Shown here: in pieces, positions 1-7,496 of the stretch
Layout: every line of letters starts with the position of its first letter
Numbering within the stretch: position 1 is the stretch's first letter
NCBI GenBank assembly: GCA_910579515.1
Contig: CAJTUV010000042.1
Coordinates: 1-26,579, forward strand
DNA: 26,579 nt
Origin: an uncultured Hungatella sp.
GTDB lineage: Bacteria; Bacillota; Clostridia; Lachnospirales; Lachnospiraceae
Direction of reading: 5' to 3'
Translations under genes and position numbers: made by a program
Notes under the pieces: model-generated
What the model was told of the DNA's origin: nothing
The model's database searches: none
The model's input: only the letters and a program-made list of their open reading frames with translations

Positions 1-282
1 AGGTCTGAGGGTTTATAGGTATCCCTTGAACAACCTAAATACATTATACAAGGAGCTGGAGAACATTACCGGGGCGCTGAGATTGACGCCACCTTGCTCC
101 CTAAAATCAAGATTGAAGTGGTAGTGTCAAAACTTCCTGTGGACAAAGTGATAAACACCGCAAAGGAAACCCTTTACACTGGTCACATCGGTGACGGCAA
201 AATATTTGTCTACCAAGTAGAACAGGTAGTAAAAATTCGTACTGGAGAAGAGGGCTTTGCAGCGCTTCAGGATGTAGAATAG
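1..282 (+). pseudogene. P-II family nitrogen regulator, C-terminal half; truncated by the window edge and interrupted by an in-frame stop
   Basis: The frame ending at the TAG of 280-282 reads YRGAEIDATLLPKIKIEVVV, then GHIGDGKIFV and VVKIRTGEEG. These are the T-loop base, the beta-strand after it, the GDGKIF nucleotide-binding segment and the RTGE signature of GlnB/GlnK proteins, which sense 2-oxoglutarate and ATP/ADP and control nitrogen assimilation. Reading upstream in the same frame there is a TAG at 16-18, before the T-loop. The longest intact frame therefore begins at a TTG (94) and would lack the N-terminal beta-alpha-beta and the T-loop. Either the gene is decaying, or the first ~20 bases contain a frameshift or error. 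No ribosome binding site precedes the TTG. The family call is firm; pseudogene status is tentative because the N-terminal half lies outside the window. A strong hairpin terminator follows directly. Confidence 0.7.
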
Positions 283-283
283 A

Positions 284-327
284 AAAAGAGCCCGGATACG
301 GGAAATTTTCCGTATCCGGGCTCTTTT
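284..327. terminator. Bidirectional intrinsic terminator between the P-II gene and the feo operon
   Basis: An 18-nt left arm (284-301) is perfectly complementary to the right arm (310-327) around an 8-nt A/T loop. The GC-rich core is flanked by an A run on one side and a T run on the other, so the hairpin can end both the plus-strand P-II transcript and the minus-strand feo transcript arriving from the right. Confidence 0.9.
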
Positions 328-335
328 CACTAGTA

Positions 336-470
336 CTAGTGGCAGCCGCCGCAATGCTTACAGTCCCCGCCGCAATGAAGAGACTTTCCATTTTTCTTAT
401 CCCGAATCATACTTTTCACAGCCATCCCGACTCCCAACAACAAAACTACCAATACAACCGCTGTTCCCAT
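336..470 (-). CDS. FeoB-associated Cys-rich membrane protein (44 aa)
   Basis: This short frame begins MGTAVVLVVLLLGVGMAV, a single membrane helix. A basic stretch (KSMIRDKKNGK) follows, and the protein ends in a Cys/His/Gly cluster, HCGGDCKHCGGCH, with four cysteines and three histidines in 13 residues. This matches the small FeoB-associated Cys-rich membrane proteins found at the 3' end of Firmicutes feo operons. They are thought to act near FeoB, possibly handling Fe2+ at the cytoplasmic face; the role is not established here. The start lies 22 nt after the feoB stop and has a GGAGGAAGAG ribosome binding site. It is the last gene before the shared terminator at 284-327. Confidence 0.9.
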   Translation of the reverse strand: MGTAVVLVVLLLGVGMAVKSMIRDKKNGKSLHCGGDCKHCGGCH

Positions 471-492
471 TCTCTTCCTCCATAAAATAATT

Positions 493-2649
493 CTACTTGG
501 CTCTTGCCACATTTTTCACATTCACTTCCAACGTACTGCTTTCCTTATAAGGTCTGAACAAAAGATACACAAACCCAATCACCAGCGCAAATGCAGTCGC
601 AGTTAAAACTCCAAACTTTCCATATAAAATCAGACTTCCAATCTGATAGATACACAGAGACACGACATAGGCCAGCAGGCATTGATACCCGATTGCAAAT
701 AAAAACCATTTGGTATTATTCATCTCTCGCTTGATGGCTCCCATAGCCGCAAAGCACGGAGCACACAGCAGGTTAAACACCAAAAAGGAATAAGCTCCAA
801 TCATACCCATAGAAGCCGCCAGACTTCCCCAAATCTCTGCACCATCCTCTGCTACCTCCTCGAATCCATACAGAATACCAAGAGTTCCCACTACATTTTC
901 TTTTGCAATCAGTCCTGTGACAGCCGCCACGGTAGACCGCCAGTCCCCCCATCCAAGAGGAGTAAATATCCACGCAAATCCATTTCCAATCGCTGCCAGT
1001 ATACTGTGATCCAGCTCCATCGTCTCAAGCATCCGGAACTGACCGTCCACCCATCCAAAATAAGAGGTAAACCACACCAAAATCGTGGAAAGGAGAATAA
1101 TCGTTCCCGCCTTTTTGATAAAGGACCAGCCCCGCTCCCACATACTTCGAATCACGCTTCCCACAGTAGGAAGGTGGTAAGCTGGAAGCTCCATGACAAA
1201 AGGAGCCGGATCTCCGGAAAACAGTTTCGTCTTTTTTAAAATAATACCAGAGCAGATAATCGCCCCAATTCCCACAAAATAAGCGCTGGGAGCTACCCAG
1301 GCAGCACCGCCAAAAACAGCGCCTGCAATCAAAGCAATGATAGGCAGCTTTGCTCCACAGGGAATAAAGGTGGTGGTCATAATGGTCATCTTCCGGTCAC
1401 GGTCATTTTCAATGGTTCTGGAAGCCATAACCCCTGGAACGCCACAACCAGTCCCGATTAACATAGGAATAAACGATTTCCCCGACAAACCAAATTTTCG
1501 GAAAATGCGGTCCATGATAAACGCCACTCTCGCCATATATCCGCAGTCCTCCAGAAATGCCAGGAAAAGAAACAGCACCAGCATCTGAGGAACGAATCCG
1601 AGAACCGCGCCTACACCAGCCACAATTCCATCCAAAATCAAACCCTGAAGCCAATCTGCACAGTGTATGGCAGTCAAAACACGCTCTATAGCCGGTGGAA
1701 TGATCTCTCCAAACAGCACGTCATTGGTCCAGTCCGTCACAAAAGTCCCCACTGTGGTAACAGAAACATAGTAGACCAGCCACATCACCGCCGCAAAAAT
1801 AGGAAGGGCCAAAATACGATTCGTAACCCATTTGTCAATTTTGTCAGAAACTGTCAGCTTCTGACCTGTCTGACTCTTCTTATAACAATCGCCAATTATA
1901 GAGGATATGTAGCCATAGCGCTCATTGGTGATGATACTCTCTGTGTCGTCCTCCATTGTCTTCTCAATCCTTTCAATTTCAGAAGACACATCAGGAACGC
2001 TTAATAACTGATCTGTAATTTTAGAGTCTTTCTCCAGGAGTTTAATGGCGAAGAAACGCTTCTGCTCCTGTAAAACCTGATCTCCCAGCTTCTCTTCAAT
2101 AGAAGCCAGAATCTTCTCCACCGATTCTTCAAAGGTATGGACTGGCATAGTTCTCTGTTTTTCCTGGGCAAGCTTGACAGCCATATCCGCTGCCTTCTGA
2201 ATATTGTCTCCCTTCAAGGCAGAAATCTCCACCACCTGACACCCCAGTTTCTGGGAAAGCTTTTCCAGATAAATCTGATCTCCGTTTTTTCTCACAAGAT
2301 CCATCATATTCACAGCCATAACCACCGGAATTCCCAGCTCCATAAGCTGAGTAGAAAGATATAAGTTTCTCTCTAAATTCGTTCCATCCACAATATTTAA
2401 GATAACATCCGGCTTTTCATGAATCAAGTAGTTTCTTGCCACCACTTCCTCCAAAGTATAGGGAGACAGAGAATAAATACCGGGAAGGTCCGCAATCACA
2501 ACATCTTTTCTCCCCTTCAGTTTTCCTTCCTTTTTCTCCACCGTCACTCCGGGCCAGTTTCCCACAAACTGGTTAGAACCAGTCAGAGCATTAAACAACG
2601 TAGTTTTACCACTGTTTGGATTTCCTGCTAATGCGATTGTAAGCGCCAT
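493..2649 (-). CDS. feoB: Ferrous iron transport protein B (FeoB)
   Basis: FeoB is the GTPase-coupled inner-membrane Fe2+ importer. The 718-aa length is normal. The N-terminal G domain shows G1 GNPNSGKT (residues 9-16), the VGNWPGVTVEKKEG switch I region (28-42), G3 DLPG (54-57) and G4 NMMD (114-117; NKMD is more usual). A helical spacer leads to a polytopic membrane half with the two gate segments, including GTGCGVPG and IPCGAKLP, whose cysteines are typical of the Fe2+ path. The ATG is preceded by AAGGAGGAG. It is the third gene of the operon, 90 nt after the second feoA. That gap holds a small hairpin (CTCGC/GCGAG) that could set feoA:feoB expression ratios. Iron-dependent control is inferred from the operator at 3255-3270. 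Confidence 0.97.
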   Translation of the reverse strand: MALTIALAGNPNSGKTTLFNALTGSNQFVGNWPGVTVEKKEGKLKGRKDVVIADLPGIYSLSPYTLEEVVARNYLIHEKPDVILNIVDGTNLERNLYLSTQLMELGIPVVMAVNMMDLVRKNGDQIYLEKLSQKLGCQVVEISALKGDNIQKAADMAVKLAQEKQRTMPVHTFEESVEKILASIEEKLGDQVLQEQKRFFAIKLLEKDSKITDQLLSVPDVSSEIERIEKTMEDDTESIITNERYGYISSIIGDCYKKSQTGQKLTVSDKIDKWVTNRILALPIFAAVMWLVYYVSVTTVGTFVTDWTNDVLFGEIIPPAIERVLTAIHCADWLQGLILDGIVAGVGAVLGFVPQMLVLFLFLAFLEDCGYMARVAFIMDRIFRKFGLSGKSFIPMLIGTGCGVPGVMASRTIENDRDRKMTIMTTTFIPCGAKLPIIALIAGAVFGGAAWVAPSAYFVGIGAIICSGIILKKTKLFSGDPAPFVMELPAYHLPTVGSVIRSMWERGWSFIKKAGTIILLSTILVWFTSYFGWVDGQFRMLETMELDHSILAAIGNGFAWIFTPLGWGDWRSTVAAVTGLIAKENVVGTLGILYGFEEVAEDGAEIWGSLAASMGMIGAYSFLVFNLLCAPCFAAMGAIKREMNNTKWFLFAIGYQCLLAYVVSLCIYQIGSLILYGKFGVLTATAFALVIGFVYLLFRPYKESSTLEVNVKNVARAK

Positions 2650-2739
2650 GTTTTCTCCTCCTTGTCAGCATACTCGCTGGGTAATTGCGAGAGCTTGAAA
2701 TTAGCTTTAACTAACTATTGGCAAAAAATAAATACCTAA

Positions 2740-2961
2740 TTACTCTACTAAAATCATCTGAGCATCTGCCTTGCGGACTGACAGCTCATAGCCTCTTACC
2801 GTAATTTCCACCGGATCGCCTAAAGGCGCCACCTTTCTCACAAAGACTTCTACCCCCTTTGTGATGCCCATATCCATGATTCTTCTCTTCACCGGCCCTT
2901 CTCCTTCCAGCTTTACCACTCTCGCAGAACAACCACACGGAACCTCTCTTAAAGTTTTCAT
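2740..2961 (-). CDS. feoA: FeoA family protein (second copy)
   Basis: FeoA proteins are small cytosolic SH3-like proteins that bind FeoB and support Fe2+ uptake. The 73-residue product has the usual length and motifs: RRIMDMGITKGVEVFVRKVAPLGDP, then VRGYELSVRKADAQMI near the C-terminus. The frame stays open upstream, but the ATG at 2961 has a strong GGGAGGAG site 8-10 nt before it, and the homology starts there, so I use it. It lies 17 nt after the first feoA and 90 nt before feoB. Confidence 0.92.
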   Translation of the reverse strand: MKTLREVPCGCSARVVKLEGEGPVKRRIMDMGITKGVEVFVRKVAPLGDPVEITVRGYELSVRKADAQMILVE

Positions 2962-2978
2962 TGTCTCTCCTCCCTTTT

Positions 2979-3191
2979 CTAGTTCACCATAATCCTGGTC
3001 GCCATTTCCCTTCCTATGGCAACTCTGGAATCTTTCACATTGATAATCATATTTCCATTGGCACAAGATACAACAGTCACTCTGGCTCCGTTCACAAATC
3101 CAAGATTCTCCAAAAATCTCCTGGTTTCCTCTTTTCCGCCAACCTTTTTTACAATACCAGGTTCTCCTGCATTTTTCATCGACAATGGCAT
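2979..3191 (-). CDS. feoA: FeoA family protein (first copy)
   Basis: The first gene of the feo operon encodes a 70-aa FeoA-like protein. It has the conserved RRFLENLGFVNGARVTVVS turn, then a GNMIINVKDSRVAIGREMA strand in which R/G residues precede the C-terminus as in other FeoA proteins. It is diverged from the second copy, so this is an old duplication rather than a recent one. Tandem feoA genes ahead of feoB are common in Clostridia; the two copies may form a heteromeric partner for FeoB (inference). The promoter and palindromic operator lie ~65-95 bp upstream. Confidence 0.9.
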   Translation of the reverse strand: MPLSMKNAGEPGIVKKVGGKEETRRFLENLGFVNGARVTVVSCANGNMIINVKDSRVAIGREMATRIMVN

Positions 3192-3254
3192 TCTCTTCCC
3201 TTCTTTCTCACATTACTTTATCATGTTATTTGAGTTATTCATCACTAACCATAT

Positions 3255-3270
3255 GTTAGTATATACTAAC
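3255..3270. promoter_or_regulatory. 16-bp perfect palindrome overlapping the feo -10 box (candidate iron-repressor operator)
   Basis: GTTAGTATATACTAAC is a perfect inverted repeat lying across the -10 box of the feo promoter. A further ACTAAC half-site lies at 3244-3249, 21 bp (two helical turns) from the matching half-site. The TTAG...CTAA core resembles operators of the DtxR/MntR/IdeR metalloregulator group more than a Fur box. Which regulator binds is inference. Confidence 0.65.
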
Positions 3271-3286
3271 TTCAAATAATTGTCAA
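3258..3286 (-). promoter_or_regulatory. Sigma-A promoter of the feo operon
   Basis: On the minus strand, TTGACA (3286-3281), a 17-nt spacer and TATACT (3263-3258) form a near-consensus promoter pointing at the first feoA. The -10 sits inside the palindrome, so a bound repressor would block RNA polymerase directly. Confidence 0.85.
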
Positions 3287-3316
3287 TAGAATAATCTACC
3301 CTCAGTGGATAACAAA

Positions 3317-3345
3317 GGCGGAAAGCCTTAATACAGCTTTCCGCC
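3317..3345 (-). terminator. Hairpin terminator after the NhaC-family gene
   Basis: GGCGGAAAGC (3317-3326) and GCTTTCCGCC (3336-3345) form a perfect 10-bp stem with a 9-nt loop. Reading on the minus strand it ends in TTTGTTA, a short imperfect U tract. It separates the transporter gene from the feo promoter. Confidence 0.7.
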
Positions 3346-3362
3346 TGCTTCAAATTGAAAGA

Positions 3363-4991
3363 TCAACCCTCTTTTTCTTCTACCGAATTCCCCATTTGCT
3401 TCAACACAAAAATCACTCCGGCCATCAGCACAATTCCTACCGGCAAAGCGATCCAAGCTGTCTGCACAAACCCAGCCACAATATAAGTGATAAAGGATAC
3501 CACCGCAGCGGTAATCGCATAGGGAAGCTGGGTCATCACGTGGTTCACATGTTCACACTGAGCACCTGCCGATGCCATGATCGTGGTGTCAGAAATAGGT
3601 GAACAATGGTCGCCGCAAACTGCTCCTGCCATACATGCAGAGATTGAGATAATCATAAGCTGAGGATTGCTGTTCTCAAACACTGCCACAACAATTGGAA
3701 TCAGAATTCCAAAGGTTCCCCATGAAGTTCCAGTGGCAAAAGCCAAAAAGCAACCCACAATAAAGATAATAGCAGGCAGGAAATTCAAAAGTCCCTTTGC
3801 ACTACTCTCCACCAATCCTGCTACATATACATCTGCCCCCAGACTGTCGGTCATAGCCTTCAAGGTCCAGGCAAAGGTCAGAATCAGGATCGCAGGAACC
3901 ATAGCCTTAAAGCCCTCTGGTATACATGCCATACATTCTGAAAACTTAAGAACACGGCGTACCTGATAAAGTCCAATCGTAATCACCAGTCCAAAGAAAC
4001 TCCCAAACGTCAGGCCCAGAGAGGCATCGGACTGAGAAAATGCCGTCACAAAATCAGCGCCTGAGAAAAATTCACCCGTATACAGCATTCCAATCACACA
4101 ACAGATAATCAAAGATACAATCGGAATCAAAAGGTCCATGACTTTTCCCTTTGTCTCCTTTAATTCCTCTTTGGCAAGGCCGTAGGGACGGCCTGGGGTG
4201 GTATACAAATCACCTTTCACCGCATTCGACTCATGAGTCTTCATAGAACCAAATTCCATTTTCAGAATCACCATTCCAACCATCATCACAATGGTAAGAA
4301 TTGCATAGAAGTTATATGGGATAGCTCTGATAAAAATAGAAAAGCCATCCTCGCCCTCCACAAAGCCTGTGACCGCCGCCGCCCAGGAAGAGATTGGAGC
4401 AATGATACACACTGGTGCTGCAGTGGCGTCAATCAAATAGGAAAGCTTTGCTCTGGACACCTTAAATTTATCCGTTACAGGCCGCATAACGCTTCCTACA
4501 GTCAGACAGTTAAAATAATCATCAATAAAAATCAGAACTCCTAACAGAATGGTGGCAAGCTGGGCCCCCACTCTGCTGTGAATCCTCTGAGCAGCAAACT
4601 GCCCAAACGCTGCAGAGCCGCCTGCCTTGTTCATCAAACTTACCATAGCTCCCAGTATTACCAGAAACACCAAAATTCCCACATTATAGCCATCAGACAA
4701 AACGCCGATAATTCCGTCCTGGAAAATATGAGTAATGGTAGACTCAAATTGGAAACCAGAATACAAAAGTCCCCCCATAAGGATTCCCACAAACAGGGAA
4801 CTGTACACTTCCTTGGTAATCAAGGCCAGACCAATGGCTACAATAGGTGGAACCAGGGCCCAGAAGGTGGAATACACGGCGGGAACATATTCTGTGTCCC
4901 CCTCGGCAGCCAGCACTGTAATCGAGCAGGCCAGGGACATAGCAAGAAGCGCTCCCAAAATCAAAAATACTTTCTTTTTTGCAGGGTACAT
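3363..4991 (-). CDS. nhaC: NhaC-family transporter, probably a lysine transporter
   Basis: The 542-aa polytopic membrane protein has the signatures of the NhaC Na+/H+ antiporter family: IDDYFNCLTVGSVMRPV, GTSWGTFGILIPIV and GDHCSPISDTTIMASAGA. The N-terminus has a cleavable-looking signal (KKKVFLILGALLAMSLACSITVLAAEG), often seen in clostridial members. The frame is open upstream into the leader, but the ATG at 4991 has an AAAGGAGAA site and sits after the riboswitch terminator, so it is the start. NhaC proteins exchange Na+ for H+, but homologues behind lysine riboswitches have been predicted to import lysine. The leader here carries such a riboswitch, so lysine is the likelier substrate. 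Family is certain; substrate is inferred from regulation. Confidence 0.92.
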   Translation of the reverse strand: MYPAKKKVFLILGALLAMSLACSITVLAAEGDTEYVPAVYSTFWALVPPIVAIGLALITKEVYSSLFVGILMGGLLYSGFQFESTITHIFQDGIIGVLSDGYNVGILVFLVILGAMVSLMNKAGGSAAFGQFAAQRIHSRVGAQLATILLGVLIFIDDYFNCLTVGSVMRPVTDKFKVSRAKLSYLIDATAAPVCIIAPISSWAAAVTGFVEGEDGFSIFIRAIPYNFYAILTIVMMVGMVILKMEFGSMKTHESNAVKGDLYTTPGRPYGLAKEELKETKGKVMDLLIPIVSLIICCVIGMLYTGEFFSGADFVTAFSQSDASLGLTFGSFFGLVITIGLYQVRRVLKFSECMACIPEGFKAMVPAILILTFAWTLKAMTDSLGADVYVAGLVESSAKGLLNFLPAIIFIVGCFLAFATGTSWGTFGILIPIVVAVFENSNPQLMIISISACMAGAVCGDHCSPISDTTIMASAGAQCEHVNHVMTQLPYAITAAVVSFITYIVAGFVQTAWIALPVGIVLMAGVIFVLKQMGNSVEEKEG

Positions 4992-5024
4992 GTCGTTCTC
5001 CTTTTCTCTTTTTGTTCTGCACAT

Positions 5025-5072
5025 AAAAACACCACAAACGGCTATATCTCCAAAGAGACGCGTCTGTGGCGT
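5025..5072 (-). terminator. Riboswitch-controlled transcription terminator
   Basis: On the minus strand CGCCACAGACG pairs with CGTTTGTGGTG (G-U allowed). A nested GTCTC/GAGAT hairpin sits inside, and TTTTT follows. The segment CACAGA of the left arm can instead pair with TCTGTG immediately 3' of the aptamer P1 helix, giving an antiterminator. This is the expected layout of a lysine OFF switch. Confidence 0.85.
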
Positions 5073-5108
5073 ATGTTTCTGCAGTATCACAGTAAGCCAG
5101 GCAACACA

Positions 5109-5267
5109 GATAGCGCTCCACATTTGTGACAGTCCGCCGCATATTCTGCGTCGTCCCAGAATCTTATGTATAGGACCCACATAAAATCCTTCGGCGAAAT
5201 TCCCTTTCTCAGAAAACGGCGGTCCTGCCTTTTGTCCTCTGTTACTCTTGAATCCCGCGCCTCTATC
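5109..5267 (-). promoter_or_regulatory. Lysine riboswitch (L box) aptamer
   Basis: The minus strand shows the L-box landmarks in order. GATAGAGGCGCG forms the 5' side of P1 and the start of P2; AAGAGTAAC follows; then AAAGGGAATTTCGCCGAAGG; then a GGGTC...TCTGGGACGA arm; then GGACTGTCAC; and finally TGGAGCGCTATC, which closes P1 against GATAG. These strings are the conserved core of the lysine aptamer. Lysine binding stabilises P1, freeing the terminator at 5025-5072 and switching the transporter gene off. The match is by eye; a covariance-model search would fix exact ends. Confidence 0.92.
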
Positions 5268-5301
5268 ATGTTAAAGTTTGCGGTTATTTTTACGATTACT
5301 T

Positions 5302-5310
5302 ATTCTAGCA
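5302..5310 (-). promoter_or_regulatory. Extended -10 promoter for the riboswitch leader
   Basis: Minus-strand TGCTAGAAT (TGn plus a TAGAAT -10) lies 35 nt upstream of the aptamer. No good -35 is visible, as is normal for extended -10 promoters. Confidence 0.55.
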
Positions 5311-5381
5311 CGAATCCCTGAAAAAGGAAAGTGCTTTTGGCGTTCTTTTTTATTCTGTCTAACTGGTCTGCCATTTAATGG

Positions 5382-5987
5382 TCAGGCAATATTACAATGC
5401 ATCTTAATCTTTTTCACTTCCATGCGAAGATTCATAATCTCCAATTCCATCTGCTCACGCTTCAGCTCTAACTGCATAGCAGCGTTAAGCCGCATTTTCA
5501 AAAAATCATGGCCTTCGCCTATGACATCAATTTTACGGCTGATTTCATTCTCCAGAGTCAACTGAGTTCTCAGAGCAATATCCCTGGCTTGGCTGGCCTG
5601 TTCTCCCGCTTTTTTTGCCTCTTCTCGAGCCAGGCTGGCCTCCTCCCGTGCAAGACTCGCTTCTTCCCTGGCCAGTCTTGACTCCTTGTGTGCAAGGCTT
5701 GCTTCCTCCTTGGCCAAGACCGCTTCTCTGTACGCCAAACCTGCCTGCTCACGTGCAAGACCTGCTTCCTCACGTGCAAGGCTCGCTTCTTCACGCGCCA
5801 AACTCGCTTCCTTGTGCGCAAGACTTGCTTCTTCACGCGCCAAACTCGCTTCCTTGTGTGCAAGACTCGCTTCTTCACGCGCCAAACTCGCTTCCTCACG
5901 CGCAAGGCCTACCTCTTCCTTCACCTCAAAGACAACCTGACTAAGTGTATCCAATTTTTCGAGAATCAATTTTTCAATCTCCGACAT
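5382..5987 (-). CDS. Heptad-repeat coiled-coil protein of unknown function
   Basis: The 201-aa protein has three parts. The N-terminus (MSEIEKLILEKLDTLSQ) is amphipathic. The centre is 14 consecutive heptads of the type LA(R/H)(E/K)EAS, a long charged coiled coil. The C-terminus (TLENEISRKIDVIGEGHDFL onward, then MQLELKREQMELEIMNLRMEVKK) is again helical and probably also oligomerises. The TLENE..R.I.VI.EGH stretch resembles C-termini of orphan proteins I associate with Lachnospiraceae. I recognise no enzymatic motif, signal or membrane segment. A longer frame starts at a GTG (6044), but the ATG at 5987 has an AGGGGA site 7-8 nt upstream and the protein reads naturally from there. Its own promoter lies at 6088-6116. 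Function unknown; a cytosolic scaffold is possible. Confidence 0.8.
   Translation of the reverse strand: MSEIEKLILEKLDTLSQVVFEVKEEVGLAREEASLAREEASLAHKEASLAREEASLAHKEASLAREEASLAREEAGLAREQAGLAYREAVLAKEEASLAHKESRLAREEASLAREEASLAREEAKKAGEQASQARDIALRTQLTLENEISRKIDVIGEGHDFLKMRLNAAMQLELKREQMELEIMNLRMEVKKIKMHCNIA
5613..5906 (-). repeat. Fourteen tandem 21-bp repeats encoding a heptad coiled coil
   Basis: Fourteen back-to-back 21-nt units each encode one heptad. The predominant ones are LAREEAS and LAHKEAS; diverged units are LAREQAG, LAYREAV and LAKEEAS. Neighbouring units are close in base sequence, especially at the 5' end of the gene, so copy number probably changes by slippage or recombination. 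The array keeps the frame because the unit is a multiple of three. Confidence 0.93.
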
Positions 5988-6087
5988 CACTTTCCCCTTT
6001 CTTTTGCTCTTACTTGCTTTGTTGTTGGTAAAGTTATTTTTCACTTATCTTTAGCAGGTCATCGGAAGTATCAAACTTGTCCTTATC

Positions 6088-6116
6088 ATCTTACCATTCC
6101 TTTTCAGAAAAGTCAA
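6088..6116 (-). promoter_or_regulatory. Promoter of the heptad-repeat gene
   Basis: Minus strand TTGACT (6116-6111), a 17-nt spacer ending in TGG, and TAAGAT (6093-6088) form a good promoter with an extended -10. It lies ~100 nt upstream of the start and just downstream of the MATE gene's stop, so the repeat gene can be expressed independently of the efflux operon. Confidence 0.7.
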
Positions 6117-6155
6117 AGCGAACCTTTTCTTACTCTCATTGTTTCCAGACTGCTG

Positions 6156-7487
6156 TTACCCCAAATAATGGTAATTTTTCCCCTTTCCCACCAAAAACAG
6201 CACTGCCACCAAAACAGCCATCACCTCTGCCATCACAATCGAAAGCCAGATTCCATTCAGCCCCCACACAAGAGGCAGAAGCAGCACTGCCAAAACCTGA
6301 AATACCAGAGTCCTCAGAAACGACACAATGGCAGACGTCAGCCCATCGTTGAGAGCTGTGAAAAAAGCGGAGATAAAAATCGCAAAGCCTGCAAACATGA
6401 AAGAATATTTATAAATTCCAAAAGCCTGAAGAGTCATCTCTAAGAGCTCTTCACTATATCCCACAAACATAACAGAAAGCGGCTTCGCCAGAACATGGGC
6501 CGTAATTAACATTCCTCCCGCAAACACAGTAACAATAACAAGACTTTTTCTTAGCAGCCCTTTTAACTCTCCATAATTCCTTGCGCCGTTGTGGTAGCTG
6601 ATAACTGGAGCCCCTCCCACGGAAAAGCCAAGAAACACAGCCAAAAACACCAGACTGACATACATCAAAACTCCATAGGCCGCAACTCCGTCCTCACCTG
6701 CGTATTTTAAAAGCTGTACATTATACAGCATGCTGACCACTGAGGCAGAGATATTGCTGAGAAGTTCTGAGGAGCCGTTGGTGCAAACCCGCCATAACGC
6801 TCTGCCATCAAAACTTGTTTTTGTCAGTCTCAAAAGACTTAAATTAGGGCGGGAAAAATACACCAGTGGTAAAATGCCGCCAACGCACTGACCTATGGCG
6901 GTAGCCCCAGCCGCTCCGGGCAGGCCCCAGCGAAACGCCGCAACAAAAACTGCATCGAGAACAGCATTAGTACAGCCAGCTAAAAGAGTAACATAAAGTC
7001 CCAATTTCGGCTTTCCCGCTGTGGCAAACAGACACTGAAACTCAAACTGAAGAATATATGCAGGAACTGCCAAAAGACAGACTCTTCCATAGACAACGCA
7101 ATCCTTTAGCATCTGTCCTTCTGCCCCCAGAAACGCCGCAATAGGTCTGATAAACAAAAATCCCAGAACGAGGAGCACCACTCCACAGACTATAGACACA
7201 TAAATTAACAGAGAAAACAGCTCATTTGCCTTTTCTCTGCGGCCCTCTCCTAAGGTTTTGGCAATCCAGGCACTTCCTCCAGTTCCAAACATAAATCCGA
7301 CGCAGCCTAAAATCATCAATACAGGCATAATAAAATTTACGGCTGTAAACGCGGTCTTCCCTACAAAATTCGACACAAAAAATCCATCCACTACGCCATA
7401 AATCGAAGTGAAAATAAGCATTATGATGGACGGCGCTGTAAATTTCAGCAAACGCGTATAATTAAAATGATCTGATAACTGTATCAT
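6156..7487 (-). CDS. MATE family multidrug/cation efflux transporter
   Basis: The 443-aa protein is highly hydrophobic, with about 12 predicted membrane segments. It has MATE-type signatures: APSIIMLIFTSIYGVVDGFFVSNFVG in the first helix, FGTGGSAWIAKTLGEGRREKA in the first half, and FSVGGAPVISYHNGARNYGELK in the matching place of the second half. Such carriers export drugs or metabolites using Na+ or H+ gradients. It follows the marR gene by 9 nt with a GGGAGGAAG site, so the two form an operon and MarR probably controls its own transporter. The substrate cannot be read from the sequence. Confidence 0.93.
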   Translation of the reverse strand: MIQLSDHFNYTRLLKFTAPSIIMLIFTSIYGVVDGFFVSNFVGKTAFTAVNFIMPVLMILGCVGFMFGTGGSAWIAKTLGEGRREKANELFSLLIYVSIVCGVVLLVLGFLFIRPIAAFLGAEGQMLKDCVVYGRVCLLAVPAYILQFEFQCLFATAGKPKLGLYVTLLAGCTNAVLDAVFVAAFRWGLPGAAGATAIGQCVGGILPLVYFSRPNLSLLRLTKTSFDGRALWRVCTNGSSELLSNISASVVSMLYNVQLLKYAGEDGVAAYGVLMYVSLVFLAVFLGFSVGGAPVISYHNGARNYGELKGLLRKSLVIVTVFAGGMLITAHVLAKPLSVMFVGYSEELLEMTLQAFGIYKYSFMFAGFAIFISAFFTALNDGLTSAIVSFLRTLVFQVLAVLLLPLVWGLNGIWLSIVMAEVMAVLVAVLFLVGKGKNYHYLG

Positions 7488-7496
7488 ACTTCCTCC

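Noticed and set aside
4992..5180. N-terminal extension of the NhaC-family protein
   Set aside because: The open frame continues upstream only because it runs through the riboswitch and terminator; the ribosome binding site and signal sequence place the start at 4991.
4578..5184. Long plus-strand frames opposite the NhaC-family gene and its leader
   Set aside because: They lie antisense to a strongly conserved membrane protein and the lysine riboswitch, with no start signals.
5613..5906. CRISPR array
   Set aside because: Repeats are directly abutting 21-bp units without spacers and encode a clean heptad pattern.
5615..5944. Proline/serine/cysteine-rich repeat proteins on the plus strand
   Set aside because: They are reverse-strand shadows of the heptad repeat; they lack ribosome binding sites and have no non-repeat domains.
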